64,000 bases of DNA from Lepidostoma basale. Its lineage: Eukaryota; Arthropoda; Insecta; Trichoptera; Lepidostomatidae. This document shows positions 1 to 10,685 of this stretch, piece by piece. Position 1 is the stretch's first letter, and the number at the start of each line of letters is the position of its first letter. The notes beneath the pieces are model-generated. The model made no database searches, was not told the origin of the DNA, and saw only the letters and a list, made by a program, of their open reading frames with translations. Both the position numbers and the translations under genes were made by a program. Location of the stretch: positions 372,001 to 436,000 of the forward strand of contig JAHDVF020001507.1 of NCBI GenBank assembly GCA_022606425.2, in the 5' to 3' direction.

Positions 1-46
1 AAAAACCTGAATATAAATAAAATAAAACTTTTACAAAAGAATTTAT

Positions 47-478
47 AAGCTTCTTCCTCTTCTTCTGCTTCTTCATCTTCTTCCTCGTCTTCCTCTTCTT
101 CCTCTTTCTTCTTCATGTTCTTCATCTTGTTCTTCTTCTTCCTCTTCTTTCTCTTCTTCCTCTTTTTCCTCTTCTTCCTCTTCCTCTTCTTCCACTTCTT
201 CCTCTTCTTCCTCTTTTTCCTATTCTTCCTCTTCTTCCTCTTCTTCCTCTTTTTCCTATTCTTCCTCTTCTTCCTCTTCTTCCACTTCTTCCTCTTCTTC
301 CCCATCTTCTTATCTTCTTCCTCTTCTTCCTCTTCTTCCTCTTCTTCCTCTTCTTCCTCTTCTTCCTCTTCTTCCTCTTCTTCCTCTTCTTCCTCTTCTT
401 CCTCTTCTTCCTCTTCTTCCTCTTCTTCCTCTTCTTCCTCTTCTTCCTCTTCTTCCTCTTCTTCTTCATATTATTTTT
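47..478. repeat. Polypyrimidine microsatellite, 9-bp unit CCTCTTCTT
   Basis: Almost pure C/T on this strand for about 430 bp, resolving into a 9-bp unit that becomes nearly perfect after about 310. Because 9 is a multiple of 3, the tract gives long Phe/Leu/Ser-rich frames on the plus strand and Lys/Arg-rich frames on the minus strand. These are artefacts. Mirror-symmetric pyrimidine tracts of this kind can form triplex DNA. Confidence 0.95.
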
Positions 479-484
479 CTTAAA

Positions 485-902
485 TGAGGCCGCCAGGGCA
501 AGAGTGGTCTAACCTCAAATTTAGACAATGGAGATAAATGCGATTGAAAATTTGACGTTTTTTCCCCATTTTTTTTTTAAAACTGCATTAGGGTCTTCTT
601 TAGTGATAAACCTTGTTTATTTGGTGAATGTCTTTAGAATAGTATTTTGAATATTGGGAAATATAAAGTTTAAGGATATTTTTTGATGGTTACTTATATT
701 ATAATAAACCACATTTGACTTCATATATTTTGATTTTTTGTCAAAGAAAAATAAGTATTTATGGCGATATCTATGTTTCCACTTGGAAATGGTGGTTAGA
801 TTAATTTTTCTTTTATCGTAGGTCACAAATAGGTGTGGGTTAGACCAGTAACTCAATTTTTCAAAAAATGTTGGTTAGACCACTCTCGTCCTGGTGGCCT
901 CA
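485..902. mobile_element. MITE with about 30-bp terminal inverted repeats
   Basis: The left end begins TGAGGCCGCCAGGGCAAGAG and the right end is its near-exact inverse, ending in GGTGGCCTCA. The interior is AT-rich and has no transposase. The flanks (TAAA left, AATA right) do not define a superfamily securely. Confidence 0.8.
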
Positions 903-989
903 AATAATCTACAAAAAAAATATGATAGTACGAGTTGTAACAAATTTATTAAAATAATCAGAAATACTTATACTAAACATTTTATCTAG

Positions 990-1153
990 TACTGAAAGAC
1001 TGCTCCCGCCAGCCTGCGGCCGACCAGAGCCCCGCTGCATCCCGTGGTACAGGTACAGGTCCTACGATGGCTCCTACAATAATCTTCAGAATCGTCTATG
1101 GGGTGTACCCAACTCCACCTATCACAGGTTACTTCCTCCCGCGTACGGGGACG
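990..1153 (+). CDS. C1 exon 2 (YRYRSYDGS block)
   Basis: 164 nt, same length as exon 2 of C2 and gene B. Acceptor TTTATCTAG, donor GTAAGT. It encodes Cys-rich and YRYRSYDGSYNN segments, then WGVPNSTYHRLLPP. By eye it differs from the C2 exon at 7 of 164 bases, and the following 80 bp of intron is also alike. One change turns the conserved Cys of DGSCNN into Tyr. Confidence 0.85.
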
Positions 1154-1239
1154 GTAAGTACCCTGTATTACTAACCGTTGAGCGTGCGTGCGTTATCAAC
1201 GACGGCCGATAGAGAAGGGAATTGATCACAGAAACCATC

Positions 1240-1460
1240 CAAACCAGAGGAGGCAAATGCGGGCAGGGGAGGTTAGGAAGGCAATTTTTACATTTAGAAC
1301 ACGGGATGGGTTTAAGGAAACAGAAACATAATAAAAACTTATAAGTAATTATAATATCGTCGTGAGGGAGAAGAACGAGGCCCAGCTCAGCAGGAAACCC
1401 CCACCCTCAACGCGACAGTCAGCACCCCCTCAGAGGGGTCAACGGAACCCCATTATTGCA
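1240..1460 (+). mobile_element. LINE fragment shared with 37800-38110
   Basis: Reads RRQMRAGQVRKAIFTFRTRD and a following segment, the same peptide seen on the minus strand at 37800-38110. It replaces the region where C1 should carry its distal-His exon. Family not identified. Confidence 0.6.
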
Positions 1461-1484
1461 AACAACTTTTAGCTATTGATTTTC

Positions 1485-1650
1485 ATCATGTGTGACAGGT
1501 AGCTAATCTGTCGCCATTTTATTGTCACGTGAATTCTACACCAGACCAAAGACACTGTGTGACAATCACACTGCCATCGCTGTGGCAATCATAGTTTTTG
1601 CCACTCTGCCTCGAAGGTCATTGAAGAGTGGTTTTATTGATCTAAACAAA
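1485..1650 (-). mobile_element. SINE-A copy
   Basis: Contains the family core with a CACGTGAATTCTACACCAGA block and an AGCTAATCTGTCGCC block, also found at 13690-13760, 23620-23690, 26400-26460 and 40555-40600. The tRNA-like head is at the right end, so the copy is on the minus strand. Confidence 0.65.
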
Positions 1651-2127
1651 CGTTTGTAGTCAAGGGATAAAATAAACTTTGTACCTATTTAAGCAGATAA
1701 AAGTCATTCAGTTTAATTGATCGTGGGGTGGTTGAATTTATAGTCGGAACCGAAAACCTTTTTAGGGCCAACACCTCTTTTTAAAGCCGTTGTGCCAATA
1801 AAAACACCTACAAGTCTGAGGTCTCCATTACGGCATACAGCGCCACACCGCATGTGCGGTGTAACTTACTATCCCCGTTACAAACTCACATTATTTCTCA
1901 TTATGTTATCCCCATAGAGTAATAAGCGAAAACTTGTTGTCTTTTTTACTTTTTGGTGAACAGTATCTATAATTTTTCGTCTCATTATGGCGATCACTAA
2001 AGAAATAAAGTATTAAAAAAATGGCAGGTACTTCTATACATGAAACTCCTCTACGTAATTGACGGTATGATGTTATTGTACCTGATATGCATAATAATTA
2101 TTTTTGTTTTGTATATTTGTTTCTTAG

Positions 2128-2309
2128 AAATCAGATGCTGCTCAAGCACGGGACAGGTCCAAGGAAAGGTCGGGCCGTTCTGTTACCCCATCAAGGTGTC
2201 CCCCACGGACCCCACCATGGGCCAGGATGGCATCCGCTGCATGAACCTCACCAGGACCGTCACCGACAAGGACTTGGGCTGCTCTCCGGGCCCAAAGCCT
2301 GCCGAACAG
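2128..2309 (+). CDS. C1 exon 4 (IRCCSSTGQ block)
   Basis: 182 nt, acceptor TTTCTTAG, donor GTCAAT. It encodes the paired Cys and a GPFCYPIKVSP segment, then CMNLTRTVTDKDLGCSPG. This matches the peroxidase region after the distal-His motif that normally helps bind calcium and shape the haem pocket. Close to C2 and gene B exon 4. Confidence 0.85.
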
Positions 2310-2589
2310 GTCAATAATTATATTTTAAATTTCCTGGTTCAGTAGCACAATGGAAAGTAGTAAGATTAGATACCCTAGCCCAAACATGACGATATCTCCA
2401 AGCCCAGTGTGGAAATTGGTTTATTAATGGCGACAATTTAGGACTTCATGCCATGGATGAATAAAAATTATAGACGTCCTTATTCAGGTTTGCTCCCGCA
2501 ACTAGGTTCGCTATCGGCCTTTTCAAAACTTGCTTTAGTCTTGTCTACATTTAGTCATGGCAAAGACGAAATATAAAGATATAATATTA

Positions 2590-2890
2590 ATTAGTAATCC
2601 AGAGAGAACAAGTCGCTAAACGCAAATGGCAGTGGATCGGTCAAACTAAGAGACGGAACCCAGCCTGCATCACTCAGGGCGCACTAGACTGGTCCCCTAT
2701 GGGGGGAAAGAGAAAGCGAGGCAGACCTATCCACCTGGAGGAGAGCCCTTCAGGACGAGGTTAAAGCAGCAGGCCTCACTTGGGGTGATGTAAGGCATCA
2801 GGCATGCGATAGAGTCGGGTGGAGAAGGTACCTTGAAGCCCTTTGCACCACGGAAGTGTGACAGGACAAAAAGAAGAACAAGAAGAAGTA
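2590..2890 (+). mobile_element. Degraded LINE 3' end, (AAGAA)n tail
   Basis: Broken frames spell a GGEGTLKPFAPRKCD-like end homologous to the intact piece at 53476-53757, then GACAGGACAAAAAGAAGAAC as a tail. RTE-like non-LTR element, inactive. Confidence 0.7.
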
Positions 2891-3005
2891 ATCCAGAGAG
2901 GGAAAGATAAAAAGGATGTGGTGTAAGAAAAGAAGAGTTTAAGAAAAAATGTAGAAAATTAAGAGAACGTCTGAAATATTATTTACTGTCTAGACTTCGT
3001 ATGTA

Positions 3006-3370
3006 TTGGAGCCGTCTATTTCATGCAGCCGATCTTTATATCTTCTTCACGTGCCCTGCCGGGTCCATCCGACGTTGACGATCATTTTGAAGAAAGCTTC
3101 CCTGTCCTGGGGGCGCGAAACAGCTCCCCACAGTTCTGACGCCGGTCCATTCTCGGATATTTCGAAGCCAGGAGAGTTGTCTTCTGCCGACCCATCTGCG
3201 GCCCTCGATTTTCCCCTTCATGATGAGCTGAAGTACGGTGTATTTGTTGCCTCTCATTACATGGCCAAAATATGATATAATACGGAGCTTAATAGTGGTG
3301 AACAGTTCTCTTTTTGCATTGGCTCTAATAGGAAGGCTAAATACACCAAATTTAAAGCTCCTTGGCATAG
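3006..3370 (-). mobile_element. RTE-d LINE 3' fragment
   Basis: An open minus frame encodes SYFGHVMRGNKYTVLQLIMK and a GRRQLSWLRNIREWTGV segment, the C-terminal part of an RTE-type reverse transcriptase. Same family as 9540-10230 and 8440-8610. Confidence 0.8.
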
Positions 3371-3599
3371 TTATTCATAAAGCCTGTTCTTTATGATGTT
3401 TCAAATCAATTGGCTTCCCAAGGCCAGTGAGGTGCACGTCCAAGGAGTGTCTCTCAGATAACCTTAACCAAAAGATTGCCCAGCACTAAGGCGACATGAA
3501 TCCAATTATTGTGGTGATTGTTTTAAAACAGTTTCGAAAACAATCCCTATTGAAAAAAGGCAAAATTCGCAAGCGCTGTTCTGACGTCAGTCTATTTAT

Positions 3600-3712
3600 A
3601 GTATAATGGCAAAACGTACTGACTAGAAATCAACTGTCAACTGTCAAATTGACAGCCTGATGAAACAATGTTGCTAGTTTAAAAACCAAACCTTTAAAAA
3701 AACACCCTATTT
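3600..3712 (-). mobile_element. End fragment of the GGGTGTTTTTTTAGAGG MITE
   Basis: Holds the inverse of the terminal sequence found at 26850 and 42390, including the nested CAACTGTCAACTGTCAAATT repeat and a final AAAAAACACCCT. Only one end survives. It sits in the C1 intron just before exon 5. Confidence 0.75.
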
Positions 3713-3738
3713 ATGTCCATGCTTTTATTTTATTTCAG

Positions 3739-3937
3739 ATAAACACAGTTACGTCATACATGGACCTGTCCAACGTCTATGGAAATGACTGGTACACGGC
3801 CAGATTACTAAGGTCGTTTGTCGGCGGGAGGCTGAGGACCGTCACGAGGAACAATCGGATATATCCGCCAACCGAATTTAATAAAAATGATTTCTGTCCT
3901 TGCAACAGATTTAACGAGAACACCTGCTACAAAACTG
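3739..3937 (+). CDS. C1 exon 5 (YMDLSNVYGND block)
   Basis: 199 nt, acceptor TATTTCAG, donor GTATTC. Encodes INTVTSYMDLSNVYGND, an RLRTV segment and a CPCNRF...CYKTG end with three Cys. It is the last peroxidase exon of this copy. Read-through past the donor would add about 14 residues and stop at 3979-3981. Confidence 0.85.
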
Positions 3938-3944
3938 GTATTCT

Positions 3945-4300
3945 ATTCAACAACATTTTGAATGTATACAAATTCTTGTAGACAAATACTGGATTTCACC
4001 CATTGCGGATAAAATACTTTTATTTTATAAGGATTAATTGTATCTCAATAGAGACGAAGATGTAAATTGTTTTCTGGGAACAGAAAGTGGTGGCCGAGGC
4101 GCTTACAGGACTTATGACCTGTCATTGGTTGGGTTGAGCGATCGCTTTATGTTTAACAACATTCCCCATTCCGCCTTTGTTTTTCCTTATGACCACCACG
4201 TCTGACAATTTTTTGGAACTTGTGTATATGGTAGGATTCCACACCTATCTTTACATTTTTAAGTTCACTCTACATTAGCGTCATCTATTAAGATTGGAAA
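3945..4300 (+). mobile_element. FB foldback element copy
   Basis: Starts in the C1 exon 5 donor region with a TACAAATTCTTGTAGACAAA block, then GTATCTCAATAGAGACGAAG at 4040-4060 and the core GACTTATGACCTGTCATTGG. The same blocks recur at six or more other sites. The matching C2 intron lacks it, so it inserted after the duplication. Confidence 0.75.
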
Positions 4301-4599
4301 GCATTCCTAAATATAACGTAGACTAATGTCTGTTAGAAGTCACTAGAAGGAATGACGTATCGGGTGGTCGGATGTACCGCTTTTATATATTTTGCTTCCT
4401 TAGCACACGATGCTCTGCTGGACAACCTCTAGTGACCTGTGTGAATGAATCCGGGCCCTGATTAATCACTTTTCTCCATGCAATGTGTTTCATCATTGCG
4501 ATATGTAGGTACAACGTCAGGTGTTTTCGGTTATCCCTGCAATATATATCATGAAATATGCTGGTACAGCAGTCGAAGTTAATTGCGCCCACTTATGTG

Positions 4600-4860
4600 G
4601 GTCATGCATTTCGTACTATACCTTTACATAACTAAGGAGCCTAGGTGCGTAAACTGTTCCACGGTCTCAAATTTGAAGTTATTTATGTTGATGTCAGTGG
4701 ATTGACTGTTACTAGGCAGCATTGTGATAGGCATATATTTCGTTGTGTCCTCATTAATGCGCAGTCCCACTCCTCTAGCTGATAAGATGGAGCCTGCAAT
4801 GAATCTCTGAAAAGTCGGTCCAGAAAGACGAGTTACACAGATTTTCCCAAGATCCCTAAA
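4600..4860 (-). mobile_element. RTE-type reverse transcriptase fragment
   Basis: The minus strand reads RGVGLRINEDTTKYMPIT and then FKFETVEQFTHLGSLV, a block typical of RTE reverse transcriptases just after the YADD catalytic motif. Short and isolated. The 240 bp to its left holds nothing I recognise. Confidence 0.65.
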
Positions 4861-4997
4861 ACATATATTGCTACCAAGCGTGTAAATCTGTGCAATTATT
4901 TTACAATATCACCACTTTTGGATTAACTGTTATAACATATTTTTATAATAGTATATATAACATATATTTAGTAACATCGATGTGTTCCAGTAAGGTC

Positions 4998-5480
4998 ACA
5001 GGTGGATAGGGCTGCAGCGGTTGCAGGCTGCCTGAAAGATGTCATATGGAGAAACAGGGACATGAGGACTGACAGCAAGGTACGCATCTACAAGACCTGT
5101 GTGCGACCAATCCTCACATATGGCATTGAATCGAGGGCAGACACTGTCAAGACAAAGAGCATGCTCAGGACAACCGAGATGAAAACGCTCCGCGCTATAG
5201 CTGGCAAGACCCTACATGATCGAGTTAGGAATACAGCAATCCGAGAAATCTGCGAGGTCGAAGATGTGGTCAGATGGGGACGTCAAAGACGGCGATACTG
5301 GCATGAACACGTAGAAAGGATGAGCTCAAATAGAATACCACACATCTCCATGGAATGCCAAACGGACAACGCCGACCAGGAAGACCCCCGAAACGGTGGA
5401 GAGAAAGCTGGAGTTCAGCATCTCAAGAGGACCCGCCTGAAATAACAGACTCCTGAGTCTACAAAAAGGGAAGAAGAAGA
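4998..5480 (+). mobile_element. RTE-b LINE 3' end, (GAA)n tail
   Basis: A 147-codon frame encodes DSKVRIYKTCVRPILTYG, then TLRAIAGKTLHDRVRN and RRRYWHEHVERM, the C-terminal region of an RTE-like reverse transcriptase. It ends in AAAAAGGGAAGAAGAAGATG. The copy at 12316-12640 is almost identical, apart from a short deletion near 5345. Confidence 0.85.
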
Positions 5481-5840
5481 TGTGTTCCATCTTAATGAAA
5501 GTGATTTTTAAAAAAAATGGTTGGAGCAACCCTTCGGGGCGAATGAAATTAGTTACTCTATTTTTTTTTCTTTTGTTGTCTTTTTCTTTTTTTTACATTT
5601 TAAAATTAAAATTAAATTTTATTTCTAATTATTCATTATTACTAATAGTTTTCTCTTTATCTTATTAAAGTGTTACATTATTACTCTTATATATTTAACC
5701 TTATGTCAGTTATTATATAATATTTGTGGTAGCATATAATTGGCCTTGTTTTGTTGTCTCTGTGTGTTTATACTCATATACTGTAATTGCTGTTTGTTAC
5801 CCTCAATAACAAAAAATAAAAAAAATAAAAATAAAAAAGT
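5480..5840. other. AT-rich intergenic DNA, no gene
   Basis: Runs of A and T with no coding signal. Between a (GAA)n LINE tail and the next LINE fragment I see nothing else. Confidence 0.5.
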
Positions 5841-5844
5841 AATC

Positions 5845-6275
5845 TTAAAGAAGGATGAAAGCAGGATGAACGCCGTAGAAATGTGATCACTAAGAAAAAT
5901 GTGCGGGAAAACGTTGTATGATAGAATACTGAGCGATGAAATAAGAAAGAAATGTAAGGCAGATGACTGCATCATGAATAAAATTAAAAAAGGATTCCTG
6001 AGATGGTTTGGACATATGGAACGAATGGATGAGAGTAGAATGGTTAAAAAGTTGTACACAAGCAGCGTGAGTGGGAAAAGAAGCCAAGGACGATCGAGGA
6101 AAACATGGCATGACCAAATTAATCAATTTCGAAGTCGGAATAATCGACGTGCGTGCATGGTACGATGTATAAATTTAGAGGAAGCCCGAGAGGTATGCCA
6201 GGACAGGCCATTGTGGCGATCCATCCTCTCTGCCTACCCCTCCGGGGAAATGGCGTGATGGTTAGTTAGTTATAA
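5845..6275 (+). mobile_element. RTE-a LINE 3' end, (GTTA)n tail
   Basis: Encodes MNKIKKGFLRWFGHMERM and RKTWHDQINQ, then an open end at CQDRPLWRSI. The tail is GGCGTGATGGTTAGTTAGTT. This is the most abundant LINE family here; its fullest copy is at 34186-35395. Confidence 0.85.
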
Positions 6276-6279
6276 TCTT

Positions 6280-6613
6280 AAGGTGTTAACACTACAAAAA
6301 AGCCAAAGTCCAGCTCCTATCTGTTTATGAATTTGATGAGTGAGAAAACCAGGGAACAGCATACAGATTAATGCTACACAACATTTGAAAACAAATAACT
6401 TGTTTCATTTGTTTTAAATTGACGCTTCTGATGAATTTGAACAACTATTTGAACAGCTTTGAATAATTGAAATAAAAATAGCCTGTGCACACTTTAATGC
6501 CACTTGCTTGTAAGTACAAATAAACTGCTGTATATAGAGATACAATTAAATTCTTATTTTCATTACTGGTACTACAGTTTACTCGCTTGAACGCGACAGC
6601 AATTCCCAGCGCC
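6280..6613. promoter_or_regulatory. Putative 5' flank of C2
   Basis: AT-rich, free of recognisable LINE coding sequence, directly upstream of the C2 start codon. I see no convincing TATA box or initiator, so the promoter assignment rests only on position. Confidence 0.25.
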
Positions 6614-6834
6614 ATGTGGCGATTTTCGGTGCTTTTTTTTGGAGTTTTATTGTTAAATAGTTTTCATGAGGCCTACACGCATAGGACTACTGGAGTTGTG
6701 TCCTCGAACTACACGAGCAGCCCTGTAGCTGTCTCGAGAAGAGCAGTGGGTCCAGTCAGCCCCCCACAGTTCAACGATGCTAATTCGGATGAATGGGATT
6801 CGAGAGAGGCTAGAAGAATATTTCCACCAAGCAG
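6614..6834 (+). CDS. C2 exon 1: start codon and signal peptide
   Basis: ATG at 6614 opens MWRFSVLFFGVLLLNSF, a good signal peptide, followed by a Ser/Thr/Val-rich propeptide ending EARRIFPPS. The same ARR-I-PSS end closes gene B exon 1. The donor is AG/GCAAGT, a GC-type splice site, where gene B has AG/GTGAGT at the homologous place. Confidence 0.85.
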
Positions 6835-7439
6835 GCAAGTACTAATATACCACTTCACAATAGCTATAATATAATAAAGCGGTGCCTTTTCTACAATTTT
6901 ATTTAATGAAAGGGCAGGAAATCTAAAAGACATTGCTAGGCTCCAAAGACAACAAAATAAAATAATAAAATTAACTTGTAACATTAACTATCTTACCCCA
7001 ACCATACAAGTACACATACATACAGAACAATTGGACATATCAGACCTGACTAAATTCGAGACACAAAGAGTGATCATGGAAGAGACAACAGACAATAGCT
7101 ACCAATTAATCAAAAACTTAGACGTACACAGACACTGGACCAGGAACTGGACGTACACAGACACACAGACACTGGACAGATATCACTTACCGAATGCACG
7201 AACAACGCAGGACAATCAAGGATATTGAACAATGGACTGAAACTTTACATTGACCTACCAAAAGACACAAAGAGACACAAGTAAGATCTAAAAATGTATC
7301 CATATTACCCAATTGTTTTTAATTTTATTAAATTTTAAATATACACAAATTTTTATTTTTGTCAAAGTGAATGGTGTACTTAAACATGTCATCGTAAACA
7401 AATGTCTATCCAAAAAAGCTGAGATGGCAATTCACAATT

Positions 7440-7850
7440 GTGTTTTATTCATTATTCAAGCATGGAACTAGCATTAAAGCAATGAAATTAGAATAATTGG
7501 AGTAGTAATACCTCAAATCCTCCATTTCTGCATTCCTCTTAGGCATGCTGGGCATCAATGGTCTACATATAAGGAGGGATGTGTTCACATTTACGCATTT
7601 CTTCAAACTTATCAGGGTATTCTTTGAGAATTCCGTCATCTTGCTCCAAGTTCTCTTCGTTCACATTTACGTAACAAACTGTCATTTGCTCTTCACTTTC
7701 AAAAACCATCACCTTTGACTTTCAGAAGACAAATACTCTTGACTTTGGAGAGTGTCTGTATTCCTTATGTCGAACCATCTCTCATTCGTTCCTGGTATTT
7801 TATATTATATTTTATTACTGTTCTCAATAGATCAAATTAATAAAATAAAT
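7440..7850 (+). mobile_element. J LINE fragments with RTE-a insert
   Basis: Plus-strand J sequence (LRY...LGMLGINGL-like, then the 3' end with ACCATCTCTCATTCG and a TTCTCAATAGAT block) is interrupted at about 7645-7720 by inverted RTE-a sequence. In C2 intron 1. Confidence 0.65.
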
Positions 7851-8350
7851 ATACCATACAATTATAATAAAGAGAGTACTTCCCTCAGATGAGCCAAATT
7901 ATCACAAAATACGTCCAACTCCGAGATGATACGATTAAGCAAAGATATTGCTCTACCTACCGGCATAACCATTAGCAGGTTGGTTCTGCATCGTGGGAGA
8001 TAAAGCAATATATGGCCCCTTTGTAGAAGATAACTATCAGGGACGAACAGACCTACATCAATCAGGATTTCTGAGTTGTGTATACAACCGCCTATCAGTC
8101 GAAAAAAATGAACACCCAAGTAAATGCCTCGTCTCCTCTCTAGTGACTGGTAGCCTAGCATCCCTAGCAAGAAATCAGTCGGAAAGAGCCACGAGTAATA
8201 TCCATACTCCATAAGATAGAGGTATCGCAGAATTTTTTTCTGCACCCTCTCCACCATCGGGGAATATAGAACCTCATGCGGCGTCCAGATAATGGAACTA
8301 AATTCTAACCGACTTCTCACCAGAAAGTTAAACAGCAGCTTCAGCACCTA
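7850..8350 (-). mobile_element. J LINE (Jockey-superfamily-like) C-terminal fragment
   Basis: A 161-codon minus frame reads LLFNFLVRSRLEFSSIIWTP, then ERVQKKILRYLY and CRTNLLMVMPVGRAISLLN. The VRSRLE-x-SS-x-IW-x-P block is typical of Jockey, CR1 and R1-group reverse transcriptases. A related minus fragment is at 11700-12005. Confidence 0.75.
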
Positions 8351-8439
8351 AATATCATGAAAGATCTTGGCGTTTCTAATGACAAAACCAAGCATTTTGA
8401 GGAAGCTATTACATAGTGAAGTTATATGAAGACTAAATG

Positions 8440-8700
8440 ACAAGCAACGGAAGGAGACAAATGTCCTGGCTGCGAAACGTGAGGGAGTGGACCGGCATCC
8501 GAAGTCTTAAGGAGCTGTTCCGAGCGGCGTCGGACAGGGACAGGTTCGCCGAAGTGATCGCCAACGTTGGGGGGACCCAACAGAGCACTTGAAGAAGAAG
8601 AAGAAGAAATGACAAGCGAGCATCGAACAACACCATATATTTCCTTTACATCGATTTGGCTCGCGCTTTAATGGTGTAAATATCGATCCAACAAAATAAT
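8440..8700 (+). mobile_element. RTE-d tail next to a SINE-A tail
   Basis: 8440-8610 encodes RRQMSWLRNVREWTGIR and ends in (GAA)n. It is followed at 8645-8700 by a SINE-A 3' end with CATCGATTTGGCTCGCGCTT and CAACAAAATAAT. Confidence 0.65.
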
Positions 8701-8799
8701 ATAAATAAGTTGTAGATTTTCTGCTTAATGCTTACAAATTATTTGAATAGATGGCGTATGTTATTTATGTATCAATTGTGTATTTGCTTTTGCTGTTGT

Positions 8800-9060
8800 A
8801 TTGCTATGTGTGTACGGCGGGACATCGAGGGAGGGTAGCGTAGCTTAAATGTGGTCTGGGTCCCCCTTGGTTTCAAATATATACATATATTTTTTTAACG
8901 TAAGTCCCGCATGGACGGGGGACGGGCCTAGGGAGTGCACGAGTGAAGCTGACGAAAGGCGCCGCTGCGCCTATAACAGCTTCGGGTAAGCGGAGGGAGC
9001 CCTCTATGGCTCGGCCATTATTAATAGATGGCGCTAGTGTAGATGGACCTAGCAACAGTG
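8800..9060 (+). repeat. Q repeat
   Basis: GC-rich interspersed repeat with CGGGACATCGAGGGAGGGTA, CATGGACGGGGGACGGGCCT and CGCCTATAACAGCTTCGGG. An inverted, fuller copy lies at 43255-43510, with fragments at 9400-9540, 22440-22600 and 30142-30186. Confidence 0.7.
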
Positions 9061-9062
9061 AA

Positions 9063-9275
9063 GTTATTAAAAAATATTAACATATATACAAGTTCCAAAA
9101 ATTTGTCAGACTTGGTGTCGTAAGAAGTGCGGAATAGTGAATGTTGTTAAACACAAAGTGATCGCTTAACCCAACCAATGACAGGTCATAAGTCCTGTGA
9201 ACGCCTCGACTACCATATTCCGTTTCCAAATAATTTACATCTTCGTCTCTATTGAGATACAATTAATCCTTAAAT
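9063..9275 (-). mobile_element. FB foldback element copy
   Basis: Holds ACAGGTCATAAGTCCTGT and the inverse end CTTCGTCTCTATTGAGATAC at 9241-9262. It lies in C2 intron 1, opposite in direction to the copy at 3945-4300. Confidence 0.75.
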
Positions 9276-9539
9276 AAGTTGTATTTAGGGTGCATTCATC
9301 CGCCTTACATTCCTTAATTTACAGAGTTCAAATATTTTGTTAAAATCTTTTTGCAAGCCACAAATTAAGCTTCATAGAAAATTACCCACCGCTTATCCAA
9401 AGCTGTTATAGGACGCAACGGCGGCCTTTCGTCAGCTTCGCTCATACAATCCGTAGGCCCGTCTCCCGTCAATGCCAGACTTACGTTAACTGAGGAATGG
9501 AACATTCCAAAAAAATAGCAAGAGGGTCTCCAGGCCACA

Positions 9540-10230
9540 GGTCTTCTTCTTCTTCAACTGCCCTGTCGAGTCCCCCCAACATTGGCGATCACCTCGGCGA
9601 ACCTGTCCCTGTCCTGCGCCGCTCGGAACAGCTCCTCCACACTTCGGATGCCGGTACACTCCCTCACGTTTCGCAGGCAGGACATCTGTCTCCTACCGGG
9701 CCCTCGGCGTCCCTCAATTTTACCCTCCAATATCAGTTCGAGAAGGTGGTACTTTTCCCCACGCAGATGTAAAATCTTCCGAACCTTGATAGTTGATAAT
9801 AGTTCCCTGTCAACTCCAGCTCGCCTCGGGACTTTGGTATTGCTAACCATGTCTGTCCAGGGAATTCTGAGCATTCGGCGATGGAGCCACATTTCAAATG
9901 CTTCAAGTCTGTTCATTGAGTTGACTTTCAAGGTCCACGTTTCACATCCATACAATAAAATAGACCACACATAGTATTGGATCATTCTCTGGCGGAGTTT
10001 CAAATTTATGTTATCATTGCAGGAGAGTGCTTTCATTTTATTAAACGTAGCTCTTTCTGCCTCAAATCTGCATTTGATATCTACATCTGGGTCAAGAGAT
10101 TGCGTTAGTATGCTGCCGAGGTATTTAAAATTTTTCACCCTTTCAACGTAACGGCCGTTCAAATGCAATACTGACCCACTGTCGTCAAGCCGTCCGAATG
10201 TCATCCACTTGGTTTTACCAGGCCACATTT
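9540..10230 (-). mobile_element. RTE-d LINE, 224-codon open reverse transcriptase end
   Basis: The frame starts KTKWMTFGRLDDSGSVLHL and continues through FKYLGSILTQSLDPDVDIK, GCETWTLKVNSMNRLEAFEM and a REKYH/GPGRRQMSCLRNVRE end. No internal stop over 675 bp, so it is a rather young copy. The (TTC)n at 9541-9555 is its tail. Confidence 0.85.
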
Positions 10231-10254
10231 AATCTAGCTTAAATTTAGTTTCAA

Positions 10255-10440
10255 TACGTATTGGACATTTCGCTTACTTGATTTGAAAGAAGACCAAAGA
10301 AAACTTGGCACGATCAAATCAATAAAATATTAAATGTCGGCCACGTCGGAGAAATCGACGCACGTGCACGATACGAGGTATGAATTTAGAAGAAGCGAGA
10401 TAAGTATGTCAGGATATAACAGTGTGCTGCTCCACAACCT
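10255..10440 (+). mobile_element. RTE-a fragment joined to a copy of the gene A exon 8 edge
   Basis: Begins with TATTGGACATTTCGCTTACT, a block also found at the donor of gene A exon 8 (24726-24750) and at 25553. It passes into RTE-a sequence for RKTWHDQIN. Confidence 0.6.
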
Positions 10441-10521
10441 ACATCTTTGTCACGCTGCGTCTTTTGACAGCCCTTCCATTAAAATAAAATAAAATTCATT
10501 TATACATTTTCTTATCTCTAG

Positions 10522-10685
10522 TACTGAGAGATTGCTCCCGCCAGCCTGCGGCCGACCAGTGCCCCGCTGCAACCCGTGGTACAGGTACAGGTCCTACGAT
10601 GGCTCCTGCAATAATCTTCAGAATCCTCTATGGGGTGTACCCAACTCCACCTATCACAGGTTACTTCCTCCCGTGTACGGGGACG
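10522..10685 (+). CDS. C2 exon 2 (YRYRSYDGSCNN block)
   Basis: 164 nt, acceptor TTATCTCTAG, donor GTGAGT. It keeps the conserved Cys of DGSCNN that C1 has lost, and ends HRLLPPVYGDG. It matches gene B exon 2 in length and phase (phase 2 in, phase 1 out). Confidence 0.9.

Larger units (their letters stand above)
990..3937 (+). pseudogene. C1: partial haem-peroxidase gene copy lacking the distal-His exon
   Basis: Three peroxidase exons (990-1153, 2128-2309, 3739-3937) with good acceptors and donors match exons 2, 4 and 5 of gene C2. The exon with the WGQxxxHD distal-His motif is missing between 1153 and 2128, replaced by LINE and SINE sequence. It would have been 174 nt, a multiple of three, so splicing 2 to 4 keeps the frame. 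No first exon lies at 1-990 and no exon for the catalytic Arg or proximal His follows 3937. The invariant Cys of the DGSCNN motif is Tyr here (codon 1076-1078). The copy cannot encode a working peroxidase. The first exon could lie outside the window. Confidence 0.8.

Noticed and set aside
115..483. 122-codon Phe/Ser-rich frame and its Lys/Arg-rich minus partner
   Set aside because: Pure translation of a 9-bp polypyrimidine microsatellite.
6243..6275. TTAG repeats as insect telomere sequence
   Set aside because: The unit is 4 bp (GTTA), not TTAGG, and always sits at the 3' end of RTE-a copies.
9554..10228. 224-codon frame as a host gene
   Set aside because: Its sequence is the C-terminal part of an RTE-type reverse transcriptase with a (GAA)n tail.
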